A stretch of DNA of 64,000 nucleotides from Amorphophallus konjac (Eukaryota; Streptophyta; Magnoliopsida; Alismatales; Araceae): contig JAHNEJ010001593.1 in NCBI GenBank assembly GCA_022559845.1, positions 62,001-126,000 of the forward strand, written 5' to 3'. The number at the start of each line of letters is the position of its first letter. The first letter of the stretch is position 1. Shown here piece by piece: positions 54,640-64,000 of this stretch. The notes below the pieces were generated by a model. It worked only from the letters and a program-made list of their open reading frames with translations, did no database searches and had not been told where the DNA came from. Position numbers and translations under genes: made by a program.

Positions 54640-54906
54640 TCGCCGTCGGGCGCAGTGCGTGGGCGGCGCCCGCCCACGCGGCATAGGCGGGCGCCCGCAG
54701 GCGACGCCGCCCACGCGTGGCGCCCGCAGGCGGCGCCCGCAACGTGGTGGCGGGCGGCCGCACGCCGTTCAGCGCCGGCTTTGTGGGCGCCGCGTGGCGG
54801 GGGCCCCAGCGCGCAGGTCAGCGCCCGCCTTGTGGGCGACGCCCGCCGAGGGCGGGTCAGCGACCGCGCGTGTGGGCGCCGCCCATGCGCGCGGGGCGGG
54901 CCCCCC
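54640..54906 (+). other. Extreme GC-rich block in the element C leader
   Basis: Repeated GGCGCCCGC/GCGGGCGCC-type words, partly self-complementary, for about 265 bp. It is bounded by poly-T/A runs and followed by about 550 bp (54907-55460) of TTTAAATT-rich DNA. Reading frames across it are low-complexity Arg/Pro/Ala and I do not call them genes. Confidence 0.75.
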
Positions 54907-56170
54907 CGCTATATTTTTTTAAAAATTTTAAATTAAAAAAATTACATTTTATTTTTTTAATTTATTGTGTTTATATATAGATATATATATATATGAAAAT
55001 GCACAGTAAATTAAATAGAATTTTATTTCATAAGTTAAATAGTGTTATCTCAATAGTAAATGTCGAATGGTAAATTTTATTTAACCGATTTGAATTTACC
55101 GAGGTGAGATAATTACTATTTATCTTGAGATAAAATGGTAATAATTGAAGTTATTTCGGTAAAATTTAAGTTTTTAAAATTTTAATTATTAGATAATTAA
55201 AAAATTCAAAATTTAAATTTTATTGAAGTTTAATGTGAAAATTTTAATTATTTAAATTTTAATTATTAGATAATTATTAAATTCAAATTTTGAATTTTAG
55301 AAAACTACTAATTGAGGATAATTACATTATTTTAAATTTACTTTCAAACAAAATTATTGGATAATTAGTTTGAATTTAAATTTAAATTACTGGCATGTTT
55401 AAATTTTGAATTTAAATTTGATTATTTGATAATTAAATTTAAATTTAAATTTAATTAATTATCTCAATTTGATGCCCCTGTAGAAAATGATGGTTCTTTA
55501 CGTGCTCTACTTTATTTACCTTGTATTAGCATGCTTGTCTGTTTAATTTTTAATTAATCATGCTTCGATTTTTAAAATTAAACAAAGCTGGCCTGTTTTT
55601 GTTTGCACATCCCATTTTTAAATTCAAAAGTAAGGATTATTTTCATAAAATAACCCTTCATTGATTTTATTTGAATGGGTGGACAAGTGATCATGGACTT
55701 AGATTAATGTAATTAATTGGGGTCTGCGAACCTCCTTTCTCTCTCTACTAAAATTCTAATGTACTTCTATCTTCCTCAATTGTTGTAATCGCCCTAAGGG
55801 CTTCTGGAATTTTATTGATATGTAATTTATATTTTTCCGGCCTGCGTGCTGTGTAAAAGTTGTAATTACTACGGCGTCGGAGTTTGAAAGCGCGGAGCAC
55901 ACCCGACGAGGACGATCCAGCTGCTTCGGAAGCGGGCCAGATGCCTTAGTTACATTAGGGATTAGGTCCATGATCACTTGCGTATTATTTTTGCATTGGA
56001 TGCATTTATTTTGTGCAAACTACTAGGTACGGTAAATATATTGGATATATTTATATTACCACCTAGGGTGAAATCAAGATAAAATTAAATTCCCTCGCGA
56101 TTGAATTTTAGATCTGGTAAGCGTGGCTCTAGGAGTCGTCGTGGCCCTCCATTATTATGGAGTGAATGAA
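54907..56170 (+). other. Element C leader, no gene
   Basis: Very AT-rich to about 55460, then ordinary composition to 56170. I see no gene. Confidence 0.55.
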
Positions 56171-56179
56171 CGTCTTCAT

Positions 56180-56492
56180 TTCATGGATTTGTTGTACTTT
56201 CCACAAGGTCCATGAGTTTGGGGGCGGTATTAAACTCCAAGGCTCGTCCTCAATGGGGTGAGGAATTGAACTCGGCTTTGTTGTGCTTTCCACAAGGGTC
56301 GGGTCATGAACTCATTGCTATGTAGTAATGATGGTTAGAACTAACCGAGAATATCCGTTGTTGTGTTTTCCACAAGGGGATGATTTCTCGGGGGCTGAAT
56401 ATCGGATATTGCATTAGATGCAAGTGCTTGTTGACTGCCCTTGAGATGATGTATGGTTTGTTGTGCTTTCCACAAGGTCATACATCAGTCTC
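56180..56492 (+). other. Four related hairpins in the element C leader
   Basis: TTGT(G/A)-(C/T)TTTC-CACAA recurs at 56192, 56281, 56361 and 56461. Each copy is flanked by outer arms that pair with each other but differ between copies. Arms are 56180-56187 with 56209-56216, 56268-56274 with 56300-56305 (weak), 56345-56356 with 56378-56391, and 56443-56455 with 56479-56492. The gag ATG follows at 56659. Confidence 0.75.
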
Positions 56493-56658
56493 GTTGGGAT
56501 TCCGACCCACTAGGTTGATCTCGCTGATCTCCCGTTCTATATACTGAGGGTTATATAGTTCGATCGAAAAATAGTGGGACTAACTAAGATAGAAAATCAC
56601 ATCTAAGTTAGAATTTGAACACATGCTAAGTTGTCTTTTATTTCTTATCCAGATTACA

Positions 56659-57590
56659 ATGTCGTCGTCCAACCCCCTCCGCGGCATCTTGGATGCAAAT
56701 AGATTAACTGGACCGAACTACTCGGATTGGCAGCGTAATCTACGCATAGTTCTTACCGCCGAAAAGATTGCGTACGTGTTGGACACGATTCATTCTGAGC
56801 CAACTCCTGATGTCGACGAGGGCGAGTTACTGGCTTATGCCAAGTGGTCTGAGGACTCCTCCCTTGCCCAATGTTACATGTTGGCCTCTATGGCTCCCGA
56901 GCTACAGAGGCAATTTGAAAAGACTGATTGTAAAAGCATACTTCTCAATCTACGCCAGCTCTTCAGGGAGCAGGGTAGGATTGAGAGATATGATATCTCA
57001 AAAAGGTTTTTCAGGACACGGATGTCTGAGGGTTCATCAGTACAGGCCCATGTACTGAAAATGATGGAGTGGATTGAAAGACTCATTGCATTGGGGTTCA
57101 AGTTGGATCTTGAACTATGCATTGATCTTATACTCCAGTCATTACCCGATTCCTTTTCTTCCTTCAGCATAAACTTTAACATGAATAGAATTGATGCAAC
57201 TCTCCCGGAGCTGCTCAATATGTTATAGAGTGCTGAAAGAACCATGCAGAAAGATAAACCATTTTCGTCTGTAATGATTGTTGGCCGGGCCAACAAGAAA
57301 AGGAAGGCCTCTCAAATATCCACCACGAGTAACGAAGGGAAGGGAAAGAAAAAGGCTATGGGTAAGTAAATCACCAAAGTTGACAAAGGGAAGGGCAAGA
57401 AGAATGAAAAGGAAGATAAATATTTTCGATGCGGGAAAACTGGGCATTGGAAAATGAATTGCAAGATAATTCTAAATGAAGGTATTTTTGTCATAGACCT
57501 TAATTTGTCATATATGGAATCCACATCATGGGTATTGGATACTGGATGTGCATCTCATATCTGCAATTCTGTGCAGGTGTTGGCAAATTG
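56659..57590 (+). pseudogene. Element C gag and protease
   Basis: I chose ATG 56659 (MSSSNPLRGILDANRLTG) over an in-frame ATG at 56623, which lies before a CAG-acceptor-like site. The copia gag core has NYSDWQRNLRIVL and QRQFEKTDC. An in-frame TAG at 57226 and TAA at 57367 follow, then the zinc knuckle YFRCGKTGHWKMNC and the protease WVLDTGCASHIC with the catalytic DTG. A TGA at about 57589 ends this part. The frame is constant across all three stops. Confidence 0.93.
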
Positions 57591-57597
57591 AAGGCGA

Positions 57598-59091
57598 TTG
57601 GGTAAAAAGGAGATTAAACTGAGGATGGGCAATGGAGCTTTAGTTGCTGCCAAAGCTGTCGGGACAGCACGCCTCAGTTTACCTTCAGGAGTCATTCTGG
57701 AGCTGAATGACTGTTATTATGTTCCTAATATTATTAAGAACATTATTTCAATCTCTGGTCAGTATAACATTGGATATACATTTGCTTTTAATAGTACTGG
57801 GTGCTCTATAATGAATAATTGTTTGATTATAGCCAATGGTCCATTAGTCAATGGGCTATATGTATTAGATACACGTTCTGATGTTATGCAAGTTTCCAAT
57901 GCTGATGAAGTGAATTCTGCATATCTATGGCATTGCAGACTTGGTCATGTAGGTGAGAAAAGAGTCTCTCACTTACACTCAAATGGGTATTTGAATTCGT
58001 TCGAATACAAGCCATTTGATACCTGTGAGTCGTGTCTCATGGAGAAAATGTCCAAGACTCCCTTTAGTGGACATGGTGAGAGGGCTGTTGACCTTCTCGA
58101 GCTCATACACTCGGATGTGTGTGGACCCATGTCCATAGAAGTAAAAGAAGGTTATCTCTATTTCATTTCTTTTATTGATGACTTCTCTAGATATGGCTAT
58201 GTGTATTTAATGAGACATAAGTCACAAGCCTTTGAGAAGTTTAAGGAATACAAGAATGAAGTAGAGAAACAGACAGGCAAAAGTATTAAGGCTCTTCGAT
58301 CGGATCGAGGAGGTGAATACTTAAGCCATGAATTCACTTCTTATCTTAAAGACAATGGAATAGTTTCTCAGTGGACTCCACCGTATACACCACAGCACAA
58401 TGGTGTATCCGAAAGGAGAAACATGACCTTGTTAGACATGGTCCGATCCATGATGTCTATGTCAGGACTACCCTTGTCTCTCTGGGGCTATGCGTTAGAG
58501 ACTGCGGCTTATTTATTGAATAGGATATCAAGTAAATCAGTTCCTTCTATACCATATGAGATATGGAAGGGCAGGAAACCAAATTTTAATCACATTAAAA
58601 TTTGGGGGTGTCCTGCCCATGTAAAGAAGAACGATAGTGATAAGCTTGAGTCGAGAACCGATAAGTGTAGGTTTGTGGGATATCCAAAGGAGACGTTTGG
58701 ATATTATTTCTATCACCCTTCTGAGCAAAGGGTCTTAGTGGCTAAGAGAGCTATATTTCTGGAAAGAGAATATCTACTCCAGAAAAATAGTGGGAGCCAG
58801 ATAGAATTGGACGAGGTCCAAGAACCACAACCCATAGACACAAACTCATTAGATGAGACTGTATCGGTTGATCCTATTCAGAGTGAAACACTGACAGTAC
58901 GGAGATCTGGTAGACTACCGAGAGAACCTGAGAGATATGTTGGACATGTCTCAGAGGGGTCCTCTAAGGTATGTATCGATGAGGATGATGATCCTCAGTC
59001 ATACCAGGAGGCGATCCATAGTGTAGACTCCGAGAAATGGCAAGAGGCAATGGATTCAGAGATCCAGTCCATGTACACCAACAAAGTTTGA
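57598..59091 (+). pseudogene. Element C integrase
   Basis: 497 open codons in frame with gag. A GAG-pre-integrase segment with LWHCRLGHVGEKRVSHL and CESCLMEK forms the HHCC zinc site. The catalytic core has HSDVCGPM, ALRSDRGGEY and NGVSERRN, so all of D, D and E are present. The C-terminal part has WGCPAHVKK and RTDKCRFVGYP. It ends at TGA 59089-59091 in a place where the family has Trp. Confidence 0.94.
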
Positions 59092-60540
59092 AACTTAGTT
59101 GATGTACCCGAAGGGAAGGTCCCTATCGGCTGTAAATGGATTTTCAAAAGAAAATCGGTACAGATGGACAGGTTGACACATACAAGGCTAGACTAGTGGC
59201 GAAAAGGATATCGTCAAAGGCAAGGCATTGACTATGCCGAGACTTTTTTACCGGTAGCCATGGTTAAGTCAATCAGAATCCTCCTTGCCATTGCTGCATA
59301 CCTGGATTATGAGATCTGGCAAATGGATGTGAAGACAGCTTTTCTTAATGGAAATCTGTCAGAAGAGGTGTACATGGTACATCCTGAAGGATTCACCTCC
59401 AAGCTACATCCTAATAAGGTATGCAAACTTCAAAGGTCCATTTATGGATTAAAGCAGGCATCTAGAAGCTAGAACTTAAGATTTGACGAGGCTGTCAAAT
59501 CTTTCAACTTCATTCGGAATGAAGATGAACCCTGTGTTTACAAGAAGGTCAGTGGGAGCTCTGTGACCTTCTTGGTCCTTTATGTTGATGACATCTTACT
59601 CATTGGGAATGATGTAGAGATGTTGACATCAACTAAGTCTTGGTTGTCCAAGACTTTCTCCATGAAGGATTTGGGAGAAGCATCCTATGTGCTGGGCATA
59701 AGATCTATCGAGATAGATCTAAAAGGATGCTAGGATTATCCCAATCCATGTACATAGACACTATCCTCAAAAGGTTTAGGATGAAAATTCCAAGAGAGGT
59801 CTTATTCCCATGAGACATGGAATTTGCCTATCCAAAGGGATGAGTCCTAAAACTTCTGAGGAGGTGGCACACATGAATAAGGTACCCTATGCTTCGGCGA
59901 TAGGGTCAATCATGTATGCAATGCTATGTACACGGCCTGATGTTGCCAATGCTTTGAGCATTGTCAGTAGATATCAGGCAAATCCAGGCGAAGAGCACTG
60001 GAAGACAGTAAAGGGCATCCTTAAGTACCTGCGAAGGGCTAAGGATCTTTTTCTGCTTTATGGAGGAGAGGACCTACATCTTAGAGCTTACACAGATTCT
60101 AGTTTCCAGTCAGATCCAGATGACTGTAAATCCATGTCTGGATTTGTATTCACGTTAAATGGAGGGACAGTCAGTTAGAGAAGCTCCAAGCAAGATACGA
60201 CTGCAGATTCGACGACGGAGGCGGAATATATTGCTGCAGCTGAAGCTGCTAAAGAAGCCGTCTGGATGAAGAAATTCATCTTGGAACTTGACGTAGTTCC
60301 CGAGATATCAGCTCCCATCCAATTATTTTGTGATAATAATGGGGCCATCGCCTAGGCGAAGGAATCGAGATCTCACCAAAGGTCAAAGCATATTCTCAGG
60401 CGCTTTCACCTTATTCGGGAGATTGTTGATCGTGGAGATGTGGCTGTAGAGCGTGTACCGTCAGAAGACAACATAGCAGATCCACTGACTAAGCCTTTGA
60501 CACAGACTGTATTTGAGCGTCATCGGGATAAGATGGGCCT
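59092..60540 (+). pseudogene. Element C reverse transcriptase and RNase H
   Basis: After the TGA come GKVPIGCKWIFKRK and, past a frameshift near 59150-59210, GIDYAETFLPVAMVKSIRI and 'DVKTAFLNGNLSEEVYM'. The catalytic YVDDILLIGND is intact. Another TAG (about 59470) and a frameshift (about 59700-59800) follow. RNase H from 59810 has YASAIGSIMYAMLCTRPDVA, AYTDSSFQSDPDD and TTEAEYIAAAEAAKEAVWM, with TAG at 60177 and about 60353, then ADPLTKPLT. It ends in TAG at about 60564, just before the PPT. Confidence 0.92.
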
Positions 60541-60579
60541 CAAAGTTGTGGGCAATTGGCTGTAGTTCAAGTGGGAGAT

Positions 60580-62171
60580 TGTTAGTGTTGGTGTGCTACA
60601 GGCCAATTTCGGGTCGGGTAGGCCCAATAGTTGTACGATCTTGTTCATTATTAATAAAGTGGTATTTGAGCGTAAATATGCGATTGTGTATTACTTTACG
60701 TTGTCCCTAGATATATGGTTGTAAAGTCAACTCGAGATGGGATCTCGATTATGAGACTGACTTTACATGAACACATACCTTAAACTGTTCCTGGTTCGAG
60801 GGTAATCACTCGGGACTTTGATTACCTATTAAACCAGTACACATGATGTGTCAGTGACCAGTCTCATAGTCATTGGTGCGGGGCACCAACACATATGTGT
60901 AGGTGTATGTCCTTGGAGGATGTACACTGAACTGATCCGCTATTGGATCTTCAGATGGTTGATTATACCTAATGTCAACTGAAGATCCAACTGTCTCAGT
61001 AGCATCGTTGGTCCTTTGACCTGAGACATTGATCGGATCTTACACGAGGACTGGAATGGTTTAATTACTTGGCTAAGTGACTTTAACCATAAGTCATGAG
61101 TTGCCGAGTCATTAACCACTCCAGGATACGTGTGAAGATCATCAATGGTCAAGAGGGGATCGCTCACTGTCGGGTATATATCAGACAGTTAATGGGTCAT
61201 GACATTGACGCTCCGTTAAATCCCTGGCCAGGGTCGTGTGAGTTCGTTTAGAACGGACGTCATACACTTTAAGGAGGTCATAGTCAAATGGCACGATCAT
61301 GGGGTTTGACAGAAACCATACCCTCGATCGTACCAGACTCATAGAAGGAGCGAGGGATTATATCGATGCGGTAACTGTGGACTTACAGGTACCAGACAGG
61401 CTGGTTTAAACCCGGCGTCCTCTAGGATCACGCGGATTTACTTGACCCAACGTGATCAAAGGTTCGGAATAAATTAAACTATTCTTCGGCTCTGGTAGAA
61501 GCGAAGAATACGTTTAATTTACTTCTAATTGGGAATTAGAAGTTAATGGGCCTTAAACTAGAGTGACTAAGGGCCTAGAAGATCACACACAATGGATTCT
61601 TGGGTGACGAATTATTATTATATAAATGTATGTATTATTTCTATTTAATTCTTTTTGGAAAGGAGTGTAAATGGAGCTTAATACATATGTATAATAGTAG
61701 ATATGATATATATATAATTTTGATCTTTTGGAGCCCTTTTAGAAATGACCAAATCTCTATATATAGAATCCTACGTGAAGCTCATTCGAGCCTTCCCTTC
61801 CAACTCTTTGGCTAATCAAGCATTAAGCCTAAAGAGGAGGATTAGCTCCTCCCCCCTTTCCTCTCTCTTGCTCTCTCTCTCCAGAAGGTGAAAGGGTCGG
61901 GGAAGGTCGTGCCGGGGGGGTCCCGTCGCTGCGTAAGGATCCGTGTGGATCTGCTCTAGAGGCCGTGCAGCTGTGCGGCTCGGTTTTCTACATCAGGCTT
62001 AGGGGACAGCGTCGTTCCGCGCAAGGTGAAATACGTAACCTGTAATTAGGCAGGTTGGGGTCTTAGAAACACCGATTAGAGCACAGATTAAGCTTTCCAT
62101 AACACCGGGATCGGGTAAATAAAATTTTGTTATCCGCTGCGTCGCCCGTAGGTGCTATGCGAAACCTTACA
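60580..62171 (+). repeat. Element C 3' LTR
   Basis: 1592 bp, matching 52868-54462. TATA box at 61757-61766. Followed by the GGGGC target duplication. Confidence 0.96.
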
Positions 62172-62176
62172 GGGGC

Positions 62177-62674
62177 TTCCATAATCTCCCTGGAGAAGGG
62201 AGCGTGGAAGTCCAGGTCGTCGTCGAGGAGGCCGCGATTCTTCGCGGTCAGGAGGACGTCGTCCAGGTACCGAAACTTATCCTCCATTTCGTCGAACCGT
62301 TGGAGCCGGCGGTTCATCTCAGGGTTGGAATGTAGTGGGCTGCGTATCTTAGGCGCAGGCACGCTGCGTGACCGTCGGGTCCTCGTGACGGAGGCGTGGG
62401 ATGCCTCCCGCACCTGCTGGAAGTTCTCTCCTGCCTGGCCTCCTTCGCCCTCCCGTCGTTTGGGTGGGGCGTACTGGGGCCTTTGGTCCTGGAGTTCTCG
62501 GCAGAATTCCGTCAGGGCTCAGACCTCCTGGCGGAGCTCATCTAGGTCACCCGGGGTGACCTCTTATTGGGGGTGTGCGGAAGAAGCTTCTTACTATCCC
62601 CGGCGAGAGTTGGGTCCCTGATGGGAACCCCGCCCCCGGTTGCTAGCGTTGCGGAGGCTTCCACGGGACGCCAT
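62177..62674 (-). pseudogene. Element B gag, N-terminal third
   Basis: Minus strand from ATG 62674 (MASRGSLRNASNRGRGS), 16 nt past the PBS. In-frame stops follow after about 26 codons and three times more. The same frame then gives PAPKIRSPLHSNPEMNRRLQ and LDFHAPFSREIMEAP, where element C cuts in. The stops look like C-to-T changes. It joins in sense to 52862 downwards. Confidence 0.8.
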
Positions 62675-62689
62675 AGCTTTTCGCTCGCC

Positions 62690-62708
62690 TTCCCACAGAC
62701 GGCACCAA
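62690..62708 (-). promoter_or_regulatory. Element B primer binding site
   Basis: The minus strand reads TTGGTGCCGTCTGTGGGAA, 4 nt after the LTR end ...CGCTACA. This is a common site in plant gypsy elements. Confidence 0.87.
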
Positions 62709-62712
62709 GAAG

Positions 62713-63618
62713 TGTAGCGGCAGGAAAATGATTCCTAGGCCACGTACCACCTTCTCTATTTATTTGTTGGGAAAGTCGTCTCGCGCCCGTGGAGCCTTGC
62801 ACACACTAAGAAACCAGAAGGGCGTCAGAAGGAGTCCCGAGTGTTACCCTAAGGGATAACCCTCCGATGCTTAAGTCAGCAAGGGATTAATGAGCAATAG
62901 AGAAGAGCTAGGTGGGAGAGAAGTAGAGGCCGTAGTAGATGATCCGAGAGGCGTGTAAGTCCTCCGCACGCGTGCTCGCCGCTCCCAGTGGGCACTCGGA
63001 GAGTGATCGCTGGGTGGTAAGGCCGTGCAAGAGGAGGAAGTTTTCTGGTTGTAACGGATGGCCTCTCTGTCTTAGTTGCAGGTTGTGTTGCTCTCTTCTC
63101 AGCAGGAAGCTCTAGTGGCCGGAGTGCTCACTGTGTCTCCTCTTGCGTAGTAGTATGGGGGTTTACTAGAAGAATCTACCGTGCTCTTCTCTTCTGCTGA
63201 TGTCCCTTTTATATGGATTGTCCTGGAGCGAGGGTATCATCCTTTGATAGGGAATGATCCGTTTAGTAGAGTAACGTTCTCCCGTTATGTTGGCGGAAAT
63301 TTCCCGTTGGAGGGCGATAGCCCTGACGCTGACCGGTCCCTGGGCGAGTCTTACGGCACTCATGGCACGTGCTCGCCCGTTACAGGGTCAAGGCCGACGT
63401 TGTGGGGGCAACGGTCAGTCGTCGGAGTGTCCTCCGGCGAGAACTGCGCTTGGACCGATCTTATCGGTGTCGTGGAATCCGATGCTCTGTTGGACCGGTC
63501 ATCCTCTTATTGGGTTGAACGTGTATGTCCGCCCCTTGTCTGGGCCTAGCTTGCCCAAACCTTAATGGGCCTCTCGAGTTTGGGCCGTTTATGGGTCGAA
63601 CCATTTTTACCCTCCTCA
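62713..63618 (-). repeat. Element B 5' LTR (right, complete)
   Basis: 906 bp. On the minus strand it begins TGAGGAGGG and ends GCCGCTACA. Its outer 227 bp match 25951-26170. Confidence 0.9.
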
Positions 63619-64000
63619 AGTAGTATTGAGAATATTGTTTAGTAATTTTTATATTTGTAATCGTGATTAATTAACACTAATAATATTATTGTTTAATATG
63701 TTTAAGAAGTTGTTAGTCGACTGAAAACTAATTTGTGTTCATTATACATTTTGCATTATGAGATTTTTCTTACAATATATATGTAAGAAATTCACGTAGC
63801 AAGGCAAAACCTAATTAAAAAACGCATGTGATATGTTAAAATCTCAGATTCATCCATTGAATTGAAACAATAAAACATACGACTGGAAGGCCAAAAGGTA
63901 TAAATAAAAACTATAGATTCAAATAAAAAATCAATGTTTGGACCGAATCTTATTATATGCTTCAGTCTAAACATTCACTTTTCAATCCAAAATCTTATTT
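63619..64000. other. Flank of element B
   Basis: AT-rich DNA outside element B. The first 5 bp (AGTAG) would be the target duplication. I see no gene in it. Confidence 0.6.

Larger units (their letters stand above)
52868..62171 (+). mobile_element. Element C: Ty1/copia LTR retrotransposon
   Basis: LTRs 52868-54462 and 60580-62171 begin TGTTAGTG and end CCTTACA. The target duplication GGGGC (52863-52867 and 62172-62176) is exact. The PBS is at 54464 and the PPT AAGTGGGAGAT at 60569-60579. Gene order is gag, protease, integrase, RT, RNase H, the copia order. Several stops and two frameshifts kill it. It interrupts the gag of element B on the opposite strand. Confidence 0.97.
25951..63618 (-). 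mobile_element. Element B: Tat-lineage Ty3/gypsy retrotransposon, host of A, C, E and F
   Basis: Reading on the minus strand: 5' LTR 63618-62713, PBS 62708-62690, gag (split by element C), protease, RT, RNase H, a second RNase H, integrase (ending 48000), a tandem array, an oppositely oriented ORF, PPT and 3' LTR. A second RNase H before integrase and an antisense ORF before the 3' LTR are marks of plant Tat elements. The 3' LTR continues left of element A, outside the window. Many in-frame stops show it is long dead. AGTAG after 63618 would be the target duplication. Confidence 0.88.

Noticed and set aside
54523..54980. Overlapping reading frames in the GC-rich block of element C
   Set aside because: All frames are open because AT-poor DNA lacks stop codons; they lie in the non-coding leader.
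63792..63974. 60-codon minus-strand frame in the right flank
   Set aside because: Short, AT-rich and without motif.

Overview
This window is plant nuclear DNA, made almost entirely of nested transposable elements. The evidence is plant-type Ty3/gypsy and Ty1/copia LTR retrotransposons, a CACTA (En/Spm) transposon with TNP2- and TNPA-type genes, initiator-Met-tRNA primer sites, and a captured fragment of a plant importin-beta gene. I see no free-standing host gene. The species cannot be named from this sequence; a large, repeat-rich angiosperm genome is likely.

Layout. (1) The outer frame is a minus-strand Ty3/gypsy element of the Tat type, called B. Its right (5') LTR is 62713-63618. The visible end of its left (3') LTR is 25951-26170. 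It carries decayed gag and pol (protease, RT, RNase H, a second RNase H, integrase), a 52/54-bp tandem array after pol, and the plus-strand antisense ORF typical of Tat elements at 26617-28355. (2) Into the left LTR of B went element A (1-25950, plus strand), a non-autonomous Ogre-like element. Its LTRs begin TGTAGACACG, its PPT is intact, and its only ORF encodes a proline-rich protein (1993-4950). (3) Into A went a CACTA transposon at 5461-20213. The larger block 5461-21956 is flanked by ACG on both sides. (4) Into the 3' part of B went E (28360-39707), probably a solo Ogre-like LTR of about 4.4 kb; D (31571-38464), a deleted chromodomain gypsy element, sits inside E. (5) F (40192-46439) is a gag-protease-only gypsy element with target duplication GGGTG. 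(6) C (52868-62171) is a full-length but stop-riddled Ty1/copia element with target duplication GGGGC, inserted in the gag of B.

The most notable part is the CACTA element. Splicing by hand gives an unbroken TNP2 transposase frame of about 1143 residues and an unbroken TNPA-like frame of about 506 residues, so it may be autonomous. Its TNPA gene has five tandem copies of a 57-bp symmetrical mini-exon, each with its own splice sites. Downstream it carries the N-terminal 45% of importin beta. That fragment is fused to a private array of 22 units of about 180 bp with a six-unit higher-order repeat.

A second theme is folded RNA or DNA. The copia leader has four hairpins that share one inner hairpin but have different outer stems. 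Elements A and F each carry arrays of about ten short hairpins. A 270-bp foldback lies upstream of TNP2. Relative ages inferred from nesting and LTR likeness: B is oldest; C, D, E and F are intermediate; A is young, with no difference noticed between the visible parts of its LTRs; the CACTA insertion is the youngest.
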